Shown here piece by piece: positions 1 to 7,991 of a stretch of 43,435 nucleotides of DNA. Made by a program: the position numbers and the translations under genes. Within the stretch, counting starts at the first letter, position 1, and every line of letters starts with the position of its first letter. Source of the DNA: Variovorax sp. (GTDB lineage: Bacteria > Pseudomonadota > Gammaproteobacteria > Burkholderiales > Burkholderiaceae_C); contig JAQGMP010000611.1 in assembly GCA_028292285.1 (NCBI GenBank), forward strand, positions 1 to 43,435, in the 5' to 3' direction. The notes under the pieces were generated by a model. The model saw nothing but the letters and a program-made list of their open reading frames with translations, made no database searches and was not told the DNA's origin.

Positions 1-145
1 ACCACGGCTTGCATTTGCATGCGTGGATTTGTCTGTCAGTGCAAAGTTGGCAAGCAGGACTGTCTTTGCCGCCAATCGGAGTCAGGGGCGATACGTCGAC
101 GCAATCGACGCGATCGACCGGTCGAGCGCGCCCGCGAGCCGCAGC
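1..145. other. Left-edge non-coding stretch
   Basis: Nothing convincing is seen before the stop codon of the first gene. Open frames here lack normal codon bias. No T-rich hairpin typical of an intrinsic terminator is visible. Confidence 0.4.
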
Positions 146-943
146 CTAATCCGCGTCGAACACCGGTTTGCGTTTCTCGATGAACGCCGTCACGGCCTCG
201 CGGTGCTGCCAGGTCTTGTGCGCCAGCGCCTGGTAGCCGGCCGAGAGTTCGAGCAGTGACTCCAGGCGCGTGTTCTCGCCTTCGCGCAGCAGCCGTTTGG
301 TCATTCGCAGCGTCGGGCCGGGATTGGCAGCGATGCGGCGTGCCAGATCCTGCGCGGTGGCCATGAGCTCGGCGTCGGCCACCACGCGCGAGACGAGCCC
401 GCAGTCCAGTGCTTCCTGGGCGTCGATGGCCTCGCCGGTGAAGGACATCTCGGCCGCGCGCGAACGGCCGACCACGCGCGGCAGCAGCCACGCGCCGCCG
501 TCGCCCGGGATGATGCCGACCTTGATGAAGCTTTCGGCAAAAGAGGCCGAGCGGGCGGCGATGCGCATGTCGCACAGGCAGGCCAGGTCGCAGCCGGCAC
601 CGATGGCCGGGCCATTGACCGCCGCGATGGTCGGCACGTCGAGGTGATAGACGGCGAGCGCCAGGCGCTGGATGCCATTGCGGTACTCCTCCCGGATGGC
701 GGAGGGCGTGAGCGCGTCGTCGAAGAAGCGGCGCATGTCCTTCACGTTGCCGCCCGACGAGAAGACGGTGCCGGCGCCGGTGAGGATCACCACCCGCACC
801 GACTCGTCGGTCGCGATGCGGCGCGCCACCGCGACGAACTCCTCGACGGCGCTGTTGCCCGTCAGCGCATTGCGCACTTCGGGCGCATTCATCGTCAGCG
901 TGACGATGCCGCCGTCTTGTTCGTACTTCAGAAATGGGGCCAT
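146..943 (-). CDS. Enoyl-CoA hydratase/isomerase family protein (crotonase fold)
   Basis: Crotonase-family protein of about 265 aa, the usual length. It should act in the cytoplasm on an enoyl-CoA (hydration or isomerisation). The sequence shows the CoA/oxyanion-hole motif FSSGGNVKDM, the second oxyanion region VNGPAIGAGCDLA, and the IPGDGGAWLLPR segment where catalytic acidic residues lie in this family. The ATG at 943 is preferred because GGAG lies about 6 nt upstream and the length then matches its paralogue at 6483-7277. An ATG at 955 is the alternative. It is the last gene of a leftward five-gene run starting at 5573, 52 nt after the Bug gene. The close resemblance to the 6483 gene (YEQDGG.VTLT / YEQEGG.VTLT openings) points to duplication within the locus. 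The substrate cannot be read from sequence. Confidence 0.9.
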   Translation of the reverse strand: MAPFLKYEQDGGIVTLTMNAPEVRNALTGNSAVEEFVAVARRIATDESVRVVILTGAGTVFSSGGNVKDMRRFFDDALTPSAIREEYRNGIQRLALAVYHLDVPTIAAVNGPAIGAGCDLACLCDMRIAARSASFAESFIKVGIIPGDGGAWLLPRVVGRSRAAEMSFTGEAIDAQEALDCGLVSRVVADAELMATAQDLARRIAANPGPTLRMTKRLLREGENTRLESLLELSAGYQALAHKTWQHREAVTAFIEKRKPVFDAD

Positions 944-995
944 CGGTTTCTCCATCGGTGTGTGTCTCCTGTGCGTGTCCGGCGGCGCGACGCAC

Positions 996-2006
996 TCAGT
1001 CGAGCGTCACGCCCGCGCTTTTGATCACCGCGGTCCAGCGGGCAAGTTCCTTCTTCAGATACGCGGCGTATTCCTGCGGCGTTCCGCCGAGAGGCGCGGC
1101 ACCTTGCAGCTCGAGTGCATCGAGCACGTCCTTGCTCTTGAGCACCCGGTTGATCTCTGCATTGAGCGTCTCGACGGCCTTGGCCGGCGTGCCGGTCGGC
1201 ACCAGCAATCCCTGCCACGCTTGCGCCTCGAAACCGGGGAAGCCGGACTCGGCGAGCGTCGGGATGTCGGGATACAAAGACACGCGCTTGGGCGTCATGA
1301 GGGCCAGCATGCGCACCCGCTTGCCTTTGACGAAAGACGCGATCGTATTGATCGTATCGGTCATGAACTGCAGCTGGCCCGCCGCCAGATCGATGTCGGC
1401 CGGCGCCGTGCCCTTGTACGGGATGTGCGTCGCCTCGATACCCGCGGCCTGGGCGAACTGGAGCGCGGCGAGATGGGTGGGGCTGCCCGAGCCGGCCGAA
1501 CCGTACGACAGTTTGCCCGGGTGCGCCTTCGCGTAGTCGACGAACTCCTTGACGCTGTGCACCGGCAGGTCGTTGTTGACCACCAGCGCGAGCGGCACGA
1601 CCGCCGTCAGCGCGACCGGGACGAAATCGCGGTTGAGGTCGTACGGCAGGCTGTGATAGAGCGCCGGACTCATCACGATCGACGACGTGTTGTACAGCAC
1701 CGTGTAGCCGTCGGCCGGTGCCTTCGCGACCACACCGGTGCCGATATTGGCGTTCGCGCCGGGCCGGTTTTCGATGATGACCGACTGCTTCAATGCCCGC
1801 CCGAGGCGGTCGCAGAGCAGGCGCGCGACGACGTCGGTCGGCCCGCCCGGCGGGAACGGAACCACCATCGTGATCGGCCGGCTCGGATAGTCGCCCTGCG
1901 CACTCGCGAAGGGGGACAGCGCGCCGGCGGTGCCCGCGAACAGCGCCGCGCGAAGCAGCGTGCGTCGACGGGGAACATACAGAGGCTTCGGGTGTTGGAA
2001 CGTCAT
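996..2006 (-). CDS. Bug/TctC-family periplasmic solute-binding protein
   Basis: A 336-aa tripartite tricarboxylate transporter receptor (Bug family). Family members bind small carboxylates in the periplasm. The N-terminus has RRR followed by a hydrophobic stretch and an ASAQ/G cleavage site at about residue 34, so export is likely, possibly by Tat. The mature part opens with the Bug signature YPSRPITMVVPFPPGGPTD and continues with the typical YNTSSIVMSPALY and SYGSAGSGSPTHLAA segments. The reading frame extends upstream to 2285, but that part is antisense to the CoA-transferase. The ATG at 2006 has AGGAG just upstream. No TctA/TctB membrane subunits are nearby, as is common for Burkholderiales Bug genes. 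The setting suggests it binds the acid that the neighbouring CoA-transferase and dehydrogenases process; this is inference. Confidence 0.93.
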   Translation of the reverse strand: MTFQHPKPLYVPRRRTLLRAALFAGTAGALSPFASAQGDYPSRPITMVVPFPPGGPTDVVARLLCDRLGRALKQSVIIENRPGANANIGTGVVAKAPADGYTVLYNTSSIVMSPALYHSLPYDLNRDFVPVALTAVVPLALVVNNDLPVHSVKEFVDYAKAHPGKLSYGSAGSGSPTHLAALQFAQAAGIEATHIPYKGTAPADIDLAAGQLQFMTDTINTIASFVKGKRVRMLALMTPKRVSLYPDIPTLAESGFPGFEAQAWQGLLVPTGTPAKAVETLNAEINRVLKSKDVLDALELQGAAPLGGTPQEYAAYLKKELARWTAVIKSAGVTLD

Positions 2007-2044
2007 GTCATCTCCTGATTTTTTGATCGCATCAAACGAGGGGG

Positions 2045-3340
2045 TCAGCCCGCGCGGCCGGCGGCGGCGGTCACGTCCGACAGCGACAGGGAATCCGACA
2101 CCAGCGGATCGCCCTGGATCACGATGCCGCGCCGGCGCAGGTCGTCGATGGCGGCCGCGTCGTAGCCGAGCTCGCTCAGCAGCTCGCTCGAGTGCTGGCC
2201 CAGCACCGGCGCCTGCGAGCGCACCGACGCGGGTGTTGCCGCGAACTTCGTCGGCGGCCTCACGTAACGCACCGTGCCTTCGCATGGGTGTTCGGCCGTC
2301 TCGAACAGCCCCACGGCCTCGAGCTGCGGGTGTTTGAGCAGGCCGTCGATCGTGTAGATGATCGTCGCCGGAATATCGAGCTCAGCGCACACACGCATCC
2401 ACTCGGCGGTCGTGCGGCCGGCGGTGATCTCGGCCATCGAGCGGTACATCGCCGGGATGTTGTCGCTGCGCGCCTGGCGGTCGTGCACCGCGTATTCCAC
2501 GACGAGGTCGGCCCGCCCCGCGGCGGTGAAAAAGGCGGTCCAGTGGCGCGCGGTGTAGGGCAGGATCGCGATCTCGCCATCGAGCGTCGGCGCCGGCTTG
2601 CGGCCGCCGGTCAGCAGCCGCTGGTAGCCGCCGGCGCGGTCGCTGTCGACGAAGGTCTTGCCGGCCAGATGCTCGGTCAGCATGAACGACACCAAGGTCT
2701 CGAACATCGGCACCTCGACGTACTGGCCCTCGCCGGAACGCTCGCGATGAAACAGCGCGGCGAGCACGGCATTCACCACCGCCATGCCGGCGGTCTTGTC
2801 GGCCACCAGCGTCGGCGCGTAGCCGGGCCGGCCCAGGCCGATCTCGTTCAGCGCCACGAGTCCGCAGGCGGCCTGAATGATGTCGTCGAACGCCGGCTTG
2901 TCGCGGTCGGGCCCGTCCTGGTCGAAACCGGTCGCCGCGCAATAGACCACGCGCGGATTCAGTGCCTTGACCTGCTCGTAGCCGAACCCGAGCTTTTCGA
3001 TCGCCCGCACGCGCATGTTGTGGACCACGACATCGGCACCGGCGACCAGCCGCTCGAGCACCGCGCGGCCTTCGGGCGTCTTCAGGTCGACCGCGATCGA
3101 GCGCTTGTTGCGGTTGATCGCCAGGTAGATCGACGCCATGCCCGGATGCACCGTGACGCCGCGTGCGCGCGAATGGTCGCCCTCCATCCCTTCGACCTTC
3201 ACCACGTCGGCGCCGTAGTCGCCGAGGATCTGCGTGGCGAGTGGCCCGAGCACCACCGAGGTGAGGTCCACGATGCGCACGCCGTCGAGCGCGCCCTTGG
3301 CGCCGGGGCGCGCCCCGGGTTGCGTATTCATTTTGGTCAT
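2045..3340 (-). CDS. CaiB/BaiF (family III) CoA-transferase
   Basis: A 431-aa family III CoA-transferase, typical length about 400 aa. It should move CoA from a donor thioester to a carboxylic acid and so activate the pathway substrate in the cytoplasm. Family marks are the opening LDGVRIVDLTSVVLGP, then LGDYGADVVKVEG, NRNKRSIAVDLKTPEG and the segment LVADKTAG, whose Asp (about residue 181) matches the catalytic Asp that forms the acyl-anhydride in formyl-CoA transferase. The start ATG overlaps the stop of the upstream acyl-CoA dehydrogenase by 4 bp (ATGA), so translation is probably coupled. The Bug gene follows 38 nt downstream. Substrate unknown. Confidence 0.94.
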   Translation of the reverse strand: MTKMNTQPGARPGAKGALDGVRIVDLTSVVLGPLATQILGDYGADVVKVEGMEGDHSRARGVTVHPGMASIYLAINRNKRSIAVDLKTPEGRAVLERLVAGADVVVHNMRVRAIEKLGFGYEQVKALNPRVVYCAATGFDQDGPDRDKPAFDDIIQAACGLVALNEIGLGRPGYAPTLVADKTAGMAVVNAVLAALFHRERSGEGQYVEVPMFETLVSFMLTEHLAGKTFVDSDRAGGYQRLLTGGRKPAPTLDGEIAILPYTARHWTAFFTAAGRADLVVEYAVHDRQARSDNIPAMYRSMAEITAGRTTAEWMRVCAELDIPATIIYTIDGLLKHPQLEAVGLFETAEHPCEGTVRYVRPPTKFAATPASVRSQAPVLGQHSSELLSELGYDAAAIDDLRRRGIVIQGDPLVSDSLSLSDVTAAAGRAG

Positions 3341-4428
3341 TCAGCCACCTCCAGCGAGCCGGCCGCCACACCAGGCGACATCGTGGCGAGCAGCGACCAC
3401 AGCGCTTCCGGTCCGGCCGCGGCGGCTGCGCGGCCGAGCTGCATCTGCCAGTGAGCGTCGCCGCCGAACTCGTCGCGCCAGGCCCACAGCCGCCGCGTCG
3501 ACCAGTGCAGGTTGTGCTCGTGCGTGAAGCCCATCGCGCCATGCACCTGATGAGCGATCTCGGCGCTGCGCCCGGCCGCTTCGCCGATGCGCGACTTGGC
3601 GACGGCGATCGCGAGGCGGTTCGGCATGTCGGCCGAGAGCTCGACCGCGAAGTCGGCTGCAGCGCTGGCGGCCGCGACGTGCCCGGCCATCACGGCCAGC
3701 ATCTGCTGCACGGCCTGGAACTTGGCGATCGGCCGGCCGAAGGCCACGCGTTCGTTCGCGTACTGGATCGCGTGTTCGAGCGAGCGCGACAGCGCGCCCG
3801 TCATCTGCACGCTGCGCATCAGCGCGCCTTCTTCGGTGAGCCGGTCCGACGCATGGTCGAGCGGCGCGGCGGCGATCACCGGAGTGCCGTCGAAGCGCAG
3901 TGCCGCGCGTGGCTCGCCGGCCAGATTGCGTTCAGACGACACCAGGCCGAGCGAACCATCGACGACGACCAGCATGTCGCGGCCGTCGAGCTGCGCCACG
4001 GCGATCGTCGCCTGGCATTGGCCGCCCCAGGGCACACGGTGCGCGGAGCCCGTGATGCGCAATGTGCCGTCGCGCCGAACGAGTGTCAGCGCCTCCGGGC
4101 CGCCACTCGGCGCCACCGTCAAGGCACCTTCGGGCACAGACAAGCCGGCGGCCACCAGAAGGCGCGCGGCCGCATAAGTTTCAGCCAGCGGAACCGGCAG
4201 CGCGTGGTAGGCGCTGCGCCGCAATGCGGCCATCGCATCGTCGAATTCCAGGCCCGTCCCGCCGGCCTCTTCGGGCACCGTCGCGCCGGTCAGCCCGACC
4301 TCGGTCAGCGCCTGCCAGAGCGCGGTGGGCCACTCTCCCTTTTCGGCTTGCTCGCGCGCGCCGCGGTCGCAATGGTCGGCGGCAATCCGGTCGATCGTCG
4401 TCACGAGATCCTGTTCGATGGTGCTCAT
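3337..4428 (-). CDS. Acyl-CoA dehydrogenase family protein (second, smaller subunit type)
   Basis: A 363-aa member of the FAD acyl-CoA dehydrogenase superfamily. The C-terminal half carries recognisable family segments (YANERVAFGRPIAKFQAVQQ, then a QVHGAMGFTHEHNLHW motif), while the N-terminal half is divergent and short. This pattern is typical of the partner subunit in heteromeric alpha2beta2 enzymes such as those of side-chain or branched-acid degradation, where the two genes are adjacent as here. It overlaps the upstream dehydrogenase gene by 4 bp and the downstream CoA-transferase by 4 bp, so all three are likely made from one message. The heteromer idea is inference; a stand-alone dehydrogenase remains possible. 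Confidence 0.9.
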   Translation of the reverse strand: MSTIEQDLVTTIDRIAADHCDRGAREQAEKGEWPTALWQALTEVGLTGATVPEEAGGTGLEFDDAMAALRRSAYHALPVPLAETYAAARLLVAAGLSVPEGALTVAPSGGPEALTLVRRDGTLRITGSAHRVPWGGQCQATIAVAQLDGRDMLVVVDGSLGLVSSERNLAGEPRAALRFDGTPVIAAAPLDHASDRLTEEGALMRSVQMTGALSRSLEHAIQYANERVAFGRPIAKFQAVQQMLAVMAGHVAAASAAADFAVELSADMPNRLAIAVAKSRIGEAAGRSAEIAHQVHGAMGFTHEHNLHWSTRRLWAWRDEFGGDAHWQMQLGRAAAAAGPEALWSLLATMSPGVAAGSLEVAE

Positions 4429-5573
4429 CTCAGTCCCAGTCCGCGTGCGATGACGCCGCGCAAGATTTCGCGCGTGCCGCCGCGCAAAGTGAACCCCGGC
4501 GAACGCAGGGTCGACATGCCGAGCAGCTCGCTGAACCGGCTGCCGTCGCCCATCGACGGCTCGACTGCGATCAGGTCGCGGAACACCTCGGGGATCTCAC
4601 GCTCGAGCGTCGTGCCGATGTCTTTCACCAGCGCGGCTTCGACGTTGGGTTCGCGGCCGGCTTCGAGCATGCCGGCGATCGAGGTCGACATCCGCCGCAC
4701 GGTGGCCAGGTGCGCGACGATGCGCCCGAGCGCGCAGGCGGCACGGTCGTCGACATCGGGGCCGAGCACCCGCATCGATTCGAGCAGCGTCTGGTAGGTG
4801 CTCATGAACCGGTCGGGCCCGGCACGCTCGTAGACGAGCTCGCCGCCCACCGTCTTCCAGCCGCCGCCGATCTGGCCGAGCACCATCTCGTCGGGCACGA
4901 AATGGTCTTCGAACACGACCTCGTTGAAGTCGTGGCTGCCATAGAGATTGACGACCGGGCGCACCGTGACGCCCGGCTTCGACAGGTCGACGATGAACTG
5001 GCTGAGCCCGGCATGGCGGTCTTCTGTGGGCGCCGCGGTGCGCACGAGCGCGATCAGGTAGTGCGCCCGGTGTGCATTGCTGGTCCAGACCTTGGTGCCG
5101 TTGACGCGCCAGCCGCCTTCGACAGGGGTGCCGCGCGTTTTCACGGCGGCCAGGTCCGAGCCTGTGTCGGGCTCGCTCATGCCGATGCCGATGAAACATT
5201 CGCCAGCGGCGATGCGCGGCAGGATCGCCTGCCTGGCGGCCTCGGTGCCATGCGCCAGGATCTGGTGCCCGCTCTGGCGGTCGGCCACCCAGTGCGCGCC
5301 GAGCGGCCCGCCGGCGGCCAGCAGTTCTTCGGTCACGACGAAACGTTCGAGCTTGGTCTTTTCCTGTCCGCCGTAGCGCTTGGGCCAGGTCATGCCGATG
5401 TAGCCACGCAGGCCGCATTGACGGCTGAAGTCCGCGTCGAAGCGGTGCCAGGAGTTGTGCCGCATGGGCATCGTGCCTGCGGCCCGCTGCTCGGCGATGA
5501 AGTCGCGCACGTCCTGCCGAAGCGCCTCGACCGACGCGGGCAGCGCGACGCGGTCAAACCGGAATTCGTGCAT
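4425..5573 (-). CDS. Acyl-CoA dehydrogenase
   Basis: A 382-aa acyl-CoA dehydrogenase with the complete family layout: an N-terminal helical domain, GYIGMTWPKRYGG, the beta-domain FAD/substrate motif GIGMSEPDTGSDLA followed by GTKVWTSNAH, and a C-terminal GGTREILRGVIARGLGL helix. It oxidises an acyl-CoA at alpha-beta, passing electrons to ETF. The ATG at 5573 is the first gene of the leftward operon and lies 152 bp from the divergent IclR start. Its stop overlaps the next dehydrogenase start by 4 bp. The position usually giving the Glu base in MCAD-type enzymes is not the YEGT motif here but RGGT, as in the FadE26-like group, so the catalytic base should be sought elsewhere. Confidence 0.93.
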   Translation of the reverse strand: MHEFRFDRVALPASVEALRQDVRDFIAEQRAAGTMPMRHNSWHRFDADFSRQCGLRGYIGMTWPKRYGGQEKTKLERFVVTEELLAAGGPLGAHWVADRQSGHQILAHGTEAARQAILPRIAAGECFIGIGMSEPDTGSDLAAVKTRGTPVEGGWRVNGTKVWTSNAHRAHYLIALVRTAAPTEDRHAGLSQFIVDLSKPGVTVRPVVNLYGSHDFNEVVFEDHFVPDEMVLGQIGGGWKTVGGELVYERAGPDRFMSTYQTLLESMRVLGPDVDDRAACALGRIVAHLATVRRMSTSIAGMLEAGREPNVEAALVKDIGTTLEREIPEVFRDLIAVEPSMGDGSRFSELLGMSTLRSPGFTLRGGTREILRGVIARGLGLR

Positions 5574-5725
5574 GGGCCGTTATGAGCTGCCCGTTCGGGC
5601 AGCGGCTGTCATCTGTTGTCATGCGCCGATTTTGTGGCGCTCGCCCCGGTTTCGTCCATTAAAAACTGAATGGTGCTTTAAGATCCCACAGATGTATTTT
5701 GAGAAATTGGACTGAGGGCCACGGC
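5574..5725. promoter_or_regulatory. Divergent intergenic control region of the acyl-CoA locus
   Basis: This 152-bp gap separates the leftward dehydrogenase operon from the rightward IclR-hydratase pair, so it must hold both promoters and probably the IclR operator. It contains a perfect inverted repeat GCTGCCCG-TT-CGGGCAGC at 5586-5603, inside the leader of the leftward operon, and a weaker CCATT-8-AATGG dyad at 5656-5673. IclR-family proteins usually bind imperfect palindromes of about 15 bp between divergent genes. Which of these is the operator is not decided by the sequence. No convincing -35/-10 pair was found. Confidence 0.5.
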
Positions 5726-6490
5726 ATGAACGAACAAGGCCTCGTCAAATCCGCGGCGCGCGTGCTCTCCCTGCTCGAGTTCTTCGACGAGATCAAGCGC
5801 GAGGCGAGCGTTGCCGAAGTCGCCGACCGCCACGAATGGCCGCACTCGAGCACCTCGGTGCTGATGCGCAGCCTCGTCACGCTCGGCTACCTGCACTACG
5901 ACGCGAGCGCGCGCACCTACGGGCCGTCGATGCGTGTCGCACTGCTCGGCGACTGGCTCACGGTGACGCCCTTCCTGCACGGCGAGCTGATGCAGTTGCT
6001 GCGGCATCTGAACGAGTCCACCGGCGAGACCATCGTGCTGGCGGCGCAGAACGGACTGCACGCGCAGTACATGCGCGTGCTGCAGGGGACCAACGTCGTG
6101 CGCATGCACTTGCACATCGGTTCACGCCGGCCGATGCTCAATTCGGGCACCGGGCGCATGCTGCTCACGGCGATGGACGAAGCCTCCATCCGCCGGCTGA
6201 TCCGCAAACACAACGCGCTCCAGGAGCCGCCTTTTCCCATCGATCCGGAGGCCGTGTTCCAGCGGCTGGCCGAGGACCGCGCGCGCGGCTACGCGCTGTC
6301 GATGCACCAGGTCACGCCCTACTCCGGCGTCATCGCCATGCAGTTGCCGGCGGTCGAAGGCGGCCGGCCGCTCGCCATCGGCATCGCCAGCCTGAGCCAA
6401 CAGCTGGTCGACCAGGAGCAGCACTACGTGCAGGTGCTGCGCGACGCGGTGCACCGATTCATGACTTTCACAGAGGACACCCATGACTGA
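5726..6490 (+). CDS. IclR-family transcriptional regulator
   Basis: A 254-aa IclR-type regulator. The N-terminus (about residues 8-70) is the winged helix: VKSAARVLSLLEFF, then the recognition region HEWPHSSTSVLMRSLVTLGYLHYD. The remainder is the effector-binding domain, with GETIVLAAQNGLHAQYMRVLQG and the conserved RPMLNSGTGRMLL segment. The ATG at 5726 has GAGGG upstream and fits the family start; the frame is open nine codons further. It faces the dehydrogenase operon across 152 bp and overlaps the next hydratase gene by 8 bp, so it probably controls both arms in response to a pathway acid or CoA ester. The effector is unknown. Confidence 0.93.
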   Translation: MNEQGLVKSAARVLSLLEFFDEIKREASVAEVADRHEWPHSSTSVLMRSLVTLGYLHYDASARTYGPSMRVALLGDWLTVTPFLHGELMQLLRHLNESTGETIVLAAQNGLHAQYMRVLQGTNVVRMHLHIGSRRPMLNSGTGRMLLTAMDEASIRRLIRKHNALQEPPFPIDPEAVFQRLAEDRARGYALSMHQVTPYSGVIAMQLPAVEGGRPLAIGIASLSQQLVDQEQHYVQVLRDAVHRFMTFTEDTHD

Positions 6491-7277
6491 AGCCGTGCTG
6501 TACGAACAGGAGGGCGGCGTGGTCACGCTGACCCTGAACAACCCCGACACGCGCAACGCGCTCTCGCCGGACATCATCGATGCGTTGCTGCTGCACGTGG
6601 ACCGCATCAATGCAGATCTCAGCGTGGGCTGCGTGATCCTCACCGGCGCGGGCAAGGCCTTCTGTTCCGGCGGCAACGTCAAGAAGATCGGCGAGCGCGC
6701 CGCCGGATTGCCGATCCCGGCCGAGGTGCGCCTGGGCTACCGCCACGGCGTGCAGCGCCTGCCGATGGCGCTGTACAACCTGGAGGCGCCGCTGATCGCG
6801 GCCGTCAACGGGGCGGCGGTCGGCGTCGGGTGCGACCTGGCAGCCATGTGCGACATCCGCCTGGCCGGCGCCAGCGCGCGCTTCGCCGAGAGTTTTCTGC
6901 GCGTAGGCCTCGTCTCGGGCGACGGCGGCGCGTGGTTCCTGCCGCGCGCGGTGGGGTTGTCGAAGGCCTACGAGATGACCTTCACCGGCGACTTCGTCGA
7001 TGCGGCACAGGCACTGGCAATCGGTTTGGTGTCCCGGGTCGTCGACGATGAACGCCTGCTCGACGAAGCGCGCGCACTGGCGGGCCGGATCGCAGCGCAG
7101 CCACGGCATGCACTGCGGCTGTCGAAACGCCTGATCCGCGATGCGCAGCGGGTCGACCTTGCTGCGTCGCTGGAGATGGCCGCATCGATGCAGGCGCTGG
7201 CGCAGCACACCGCCGACCATCAGGAGGCAATGGCGGCGCTGGCCGAGAAGCGGCCGCCGCGGTTTACCGGCCGTTGA
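6483..7277 (+). CDS. Enoyl-CoA hydratase/isomerase family protein (paralogue)
   Basis: A 264-aa crotonase-family protein. Motifs match the gene at 146-943: FCSGGNVKKIGERA at the first oxyanion loop, VNGAAVGVGCDLAAMCDIR at the second, and VSGDGGAWFLPR at the catalytic acidic region. The start ATG lies within the last codons of the IclR gene (8-bp overlap), so regulator and enzyme are co-translated. A strong hairpin follows 4 nt after the stop. Two similar hydratases on opposite arms of one locus suggest either successive hydration/isomerisation steps or two substrates; the sequence does not say which. Confidence 0.92.
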   Translation: MTEAVLYEQEGGVVTLTLNNPDTRNALSPDIIDALLLHVDRINADLSVGCVILTGAGKAFCSGGNVKKIGERAAGLPIPAEVRLGYRHGVQRLPMALYNLEAPLIAAVNGAAVGVGCDLAAMCDIRLAGASARFAESFLRVGLVSGDGGAWFLPRAVGLSKAYEMTFTGDFVDAAQALAIGLVSRVVDDERLLDEARALAGRIAAQPRHALRLSKRLIRDAQRVDLAASLEMAASMQALAQHTADHQEAMAALAEKRPPRFTGR

Positions 7278-7281
7278 GTTC

Positions 7282-7304
7282 GACCGAACCTTCAAGGTTC
7301 GGTC
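7282..7304 (+). terminator. Strong hairpin after the enoyl-CoA hydratase gene
   Basis: GACCGAACCTT and AAGGTTCGGTC form a perfect 11-bp inverted repeat around a single central C, starting 4 nt after the stop codon. There is no T-tract afterwards, so it is a poor intrinsic terminator by rule but a likely 3' end or mRNA-stabilising structure. Confidence 0.6.
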
Positions 7305-7991
7305 TCTGAATCGACTGGACAACTGCCAGTGAGCGGTGGGTAGGAACCTCCGGCCACCACGACGCGAGTCCCCGTGACCGCCCTGCTTCACGAAGTCTGC
7401 TCGCCAGACAAACGCTGGATTGCAAGGACGTGTAGCGACGTTACTTGGAGCATATGTGCGCCAGCCAACCTCGGTGCGAGTTCGGAATCGACAGCGCATC
7501 GACCGAGTCCGATGCAATGACAGTCTGCATTTCGAATTGGACGAACGAAAGAAGCGTCGAAGTGCGATGGCGACTTCGAGTCTCCTGAAGTCAGAGGGCA
7601 TTGATCTGAATAAGGATCTGACTTTTCAGCATCCAGTTGCCATGAGATTGGGATTGGGATTCGCCCCTGACGGTGTGCTCTGAGTGAATCGCGTGTTTGC
7701 AAGATCTGCCAAGCCTTGGGCATCGAACACATCTTTATCTCCAGACAGCGCCAATCATCTTTTCCAATTTTCGAGTCAGCTTCCAGTCAGCCAAATTGGC
7801 ATGAAGAAATGCCAAGTCTTCAGATGCCTTTGTGAATGAACGATTCATTGGACTCGCACTGACACACGGATGTCACCAGCTATTTCTACATTCCTCTTCG
7901 ACGTGGCGCTTTCGTAATGCGAAAGCACGGCGCCCAAGTGTCTCTTGTAGGTTGGTCAAAACCATCCATAACTCACTGCCCCAAGATATAT
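7305..7991. other. Gene-poor stretch of about 690 bp
   Basis: No open frame here shows start signals plus normal codon bias. Frames of 87 aa (7420-7683, plus) and 114 aa (7388-7732, minus) overlap each other and are poor candidates. The base composition is clearly more AT-rich than its surroundings from about 7580 on. A hairpin GCTTTCG-TAATG-CGAAAGC lies at 7908-7926. The promoter of the phosphoesterase gene must lie near the right end, but no clear consensus was found. The stretch may be a decayed gene or a dispersed intergenic element. Confidence 0.4.

Noticed and set aside
672-2018. 448-codon open frame on the plus strand over the hydratase and Bug genes
   Set aside because: Arg/His-rich, low-complexity translation antisense to two clear genes; typical shadow frame of high-GC DNA.
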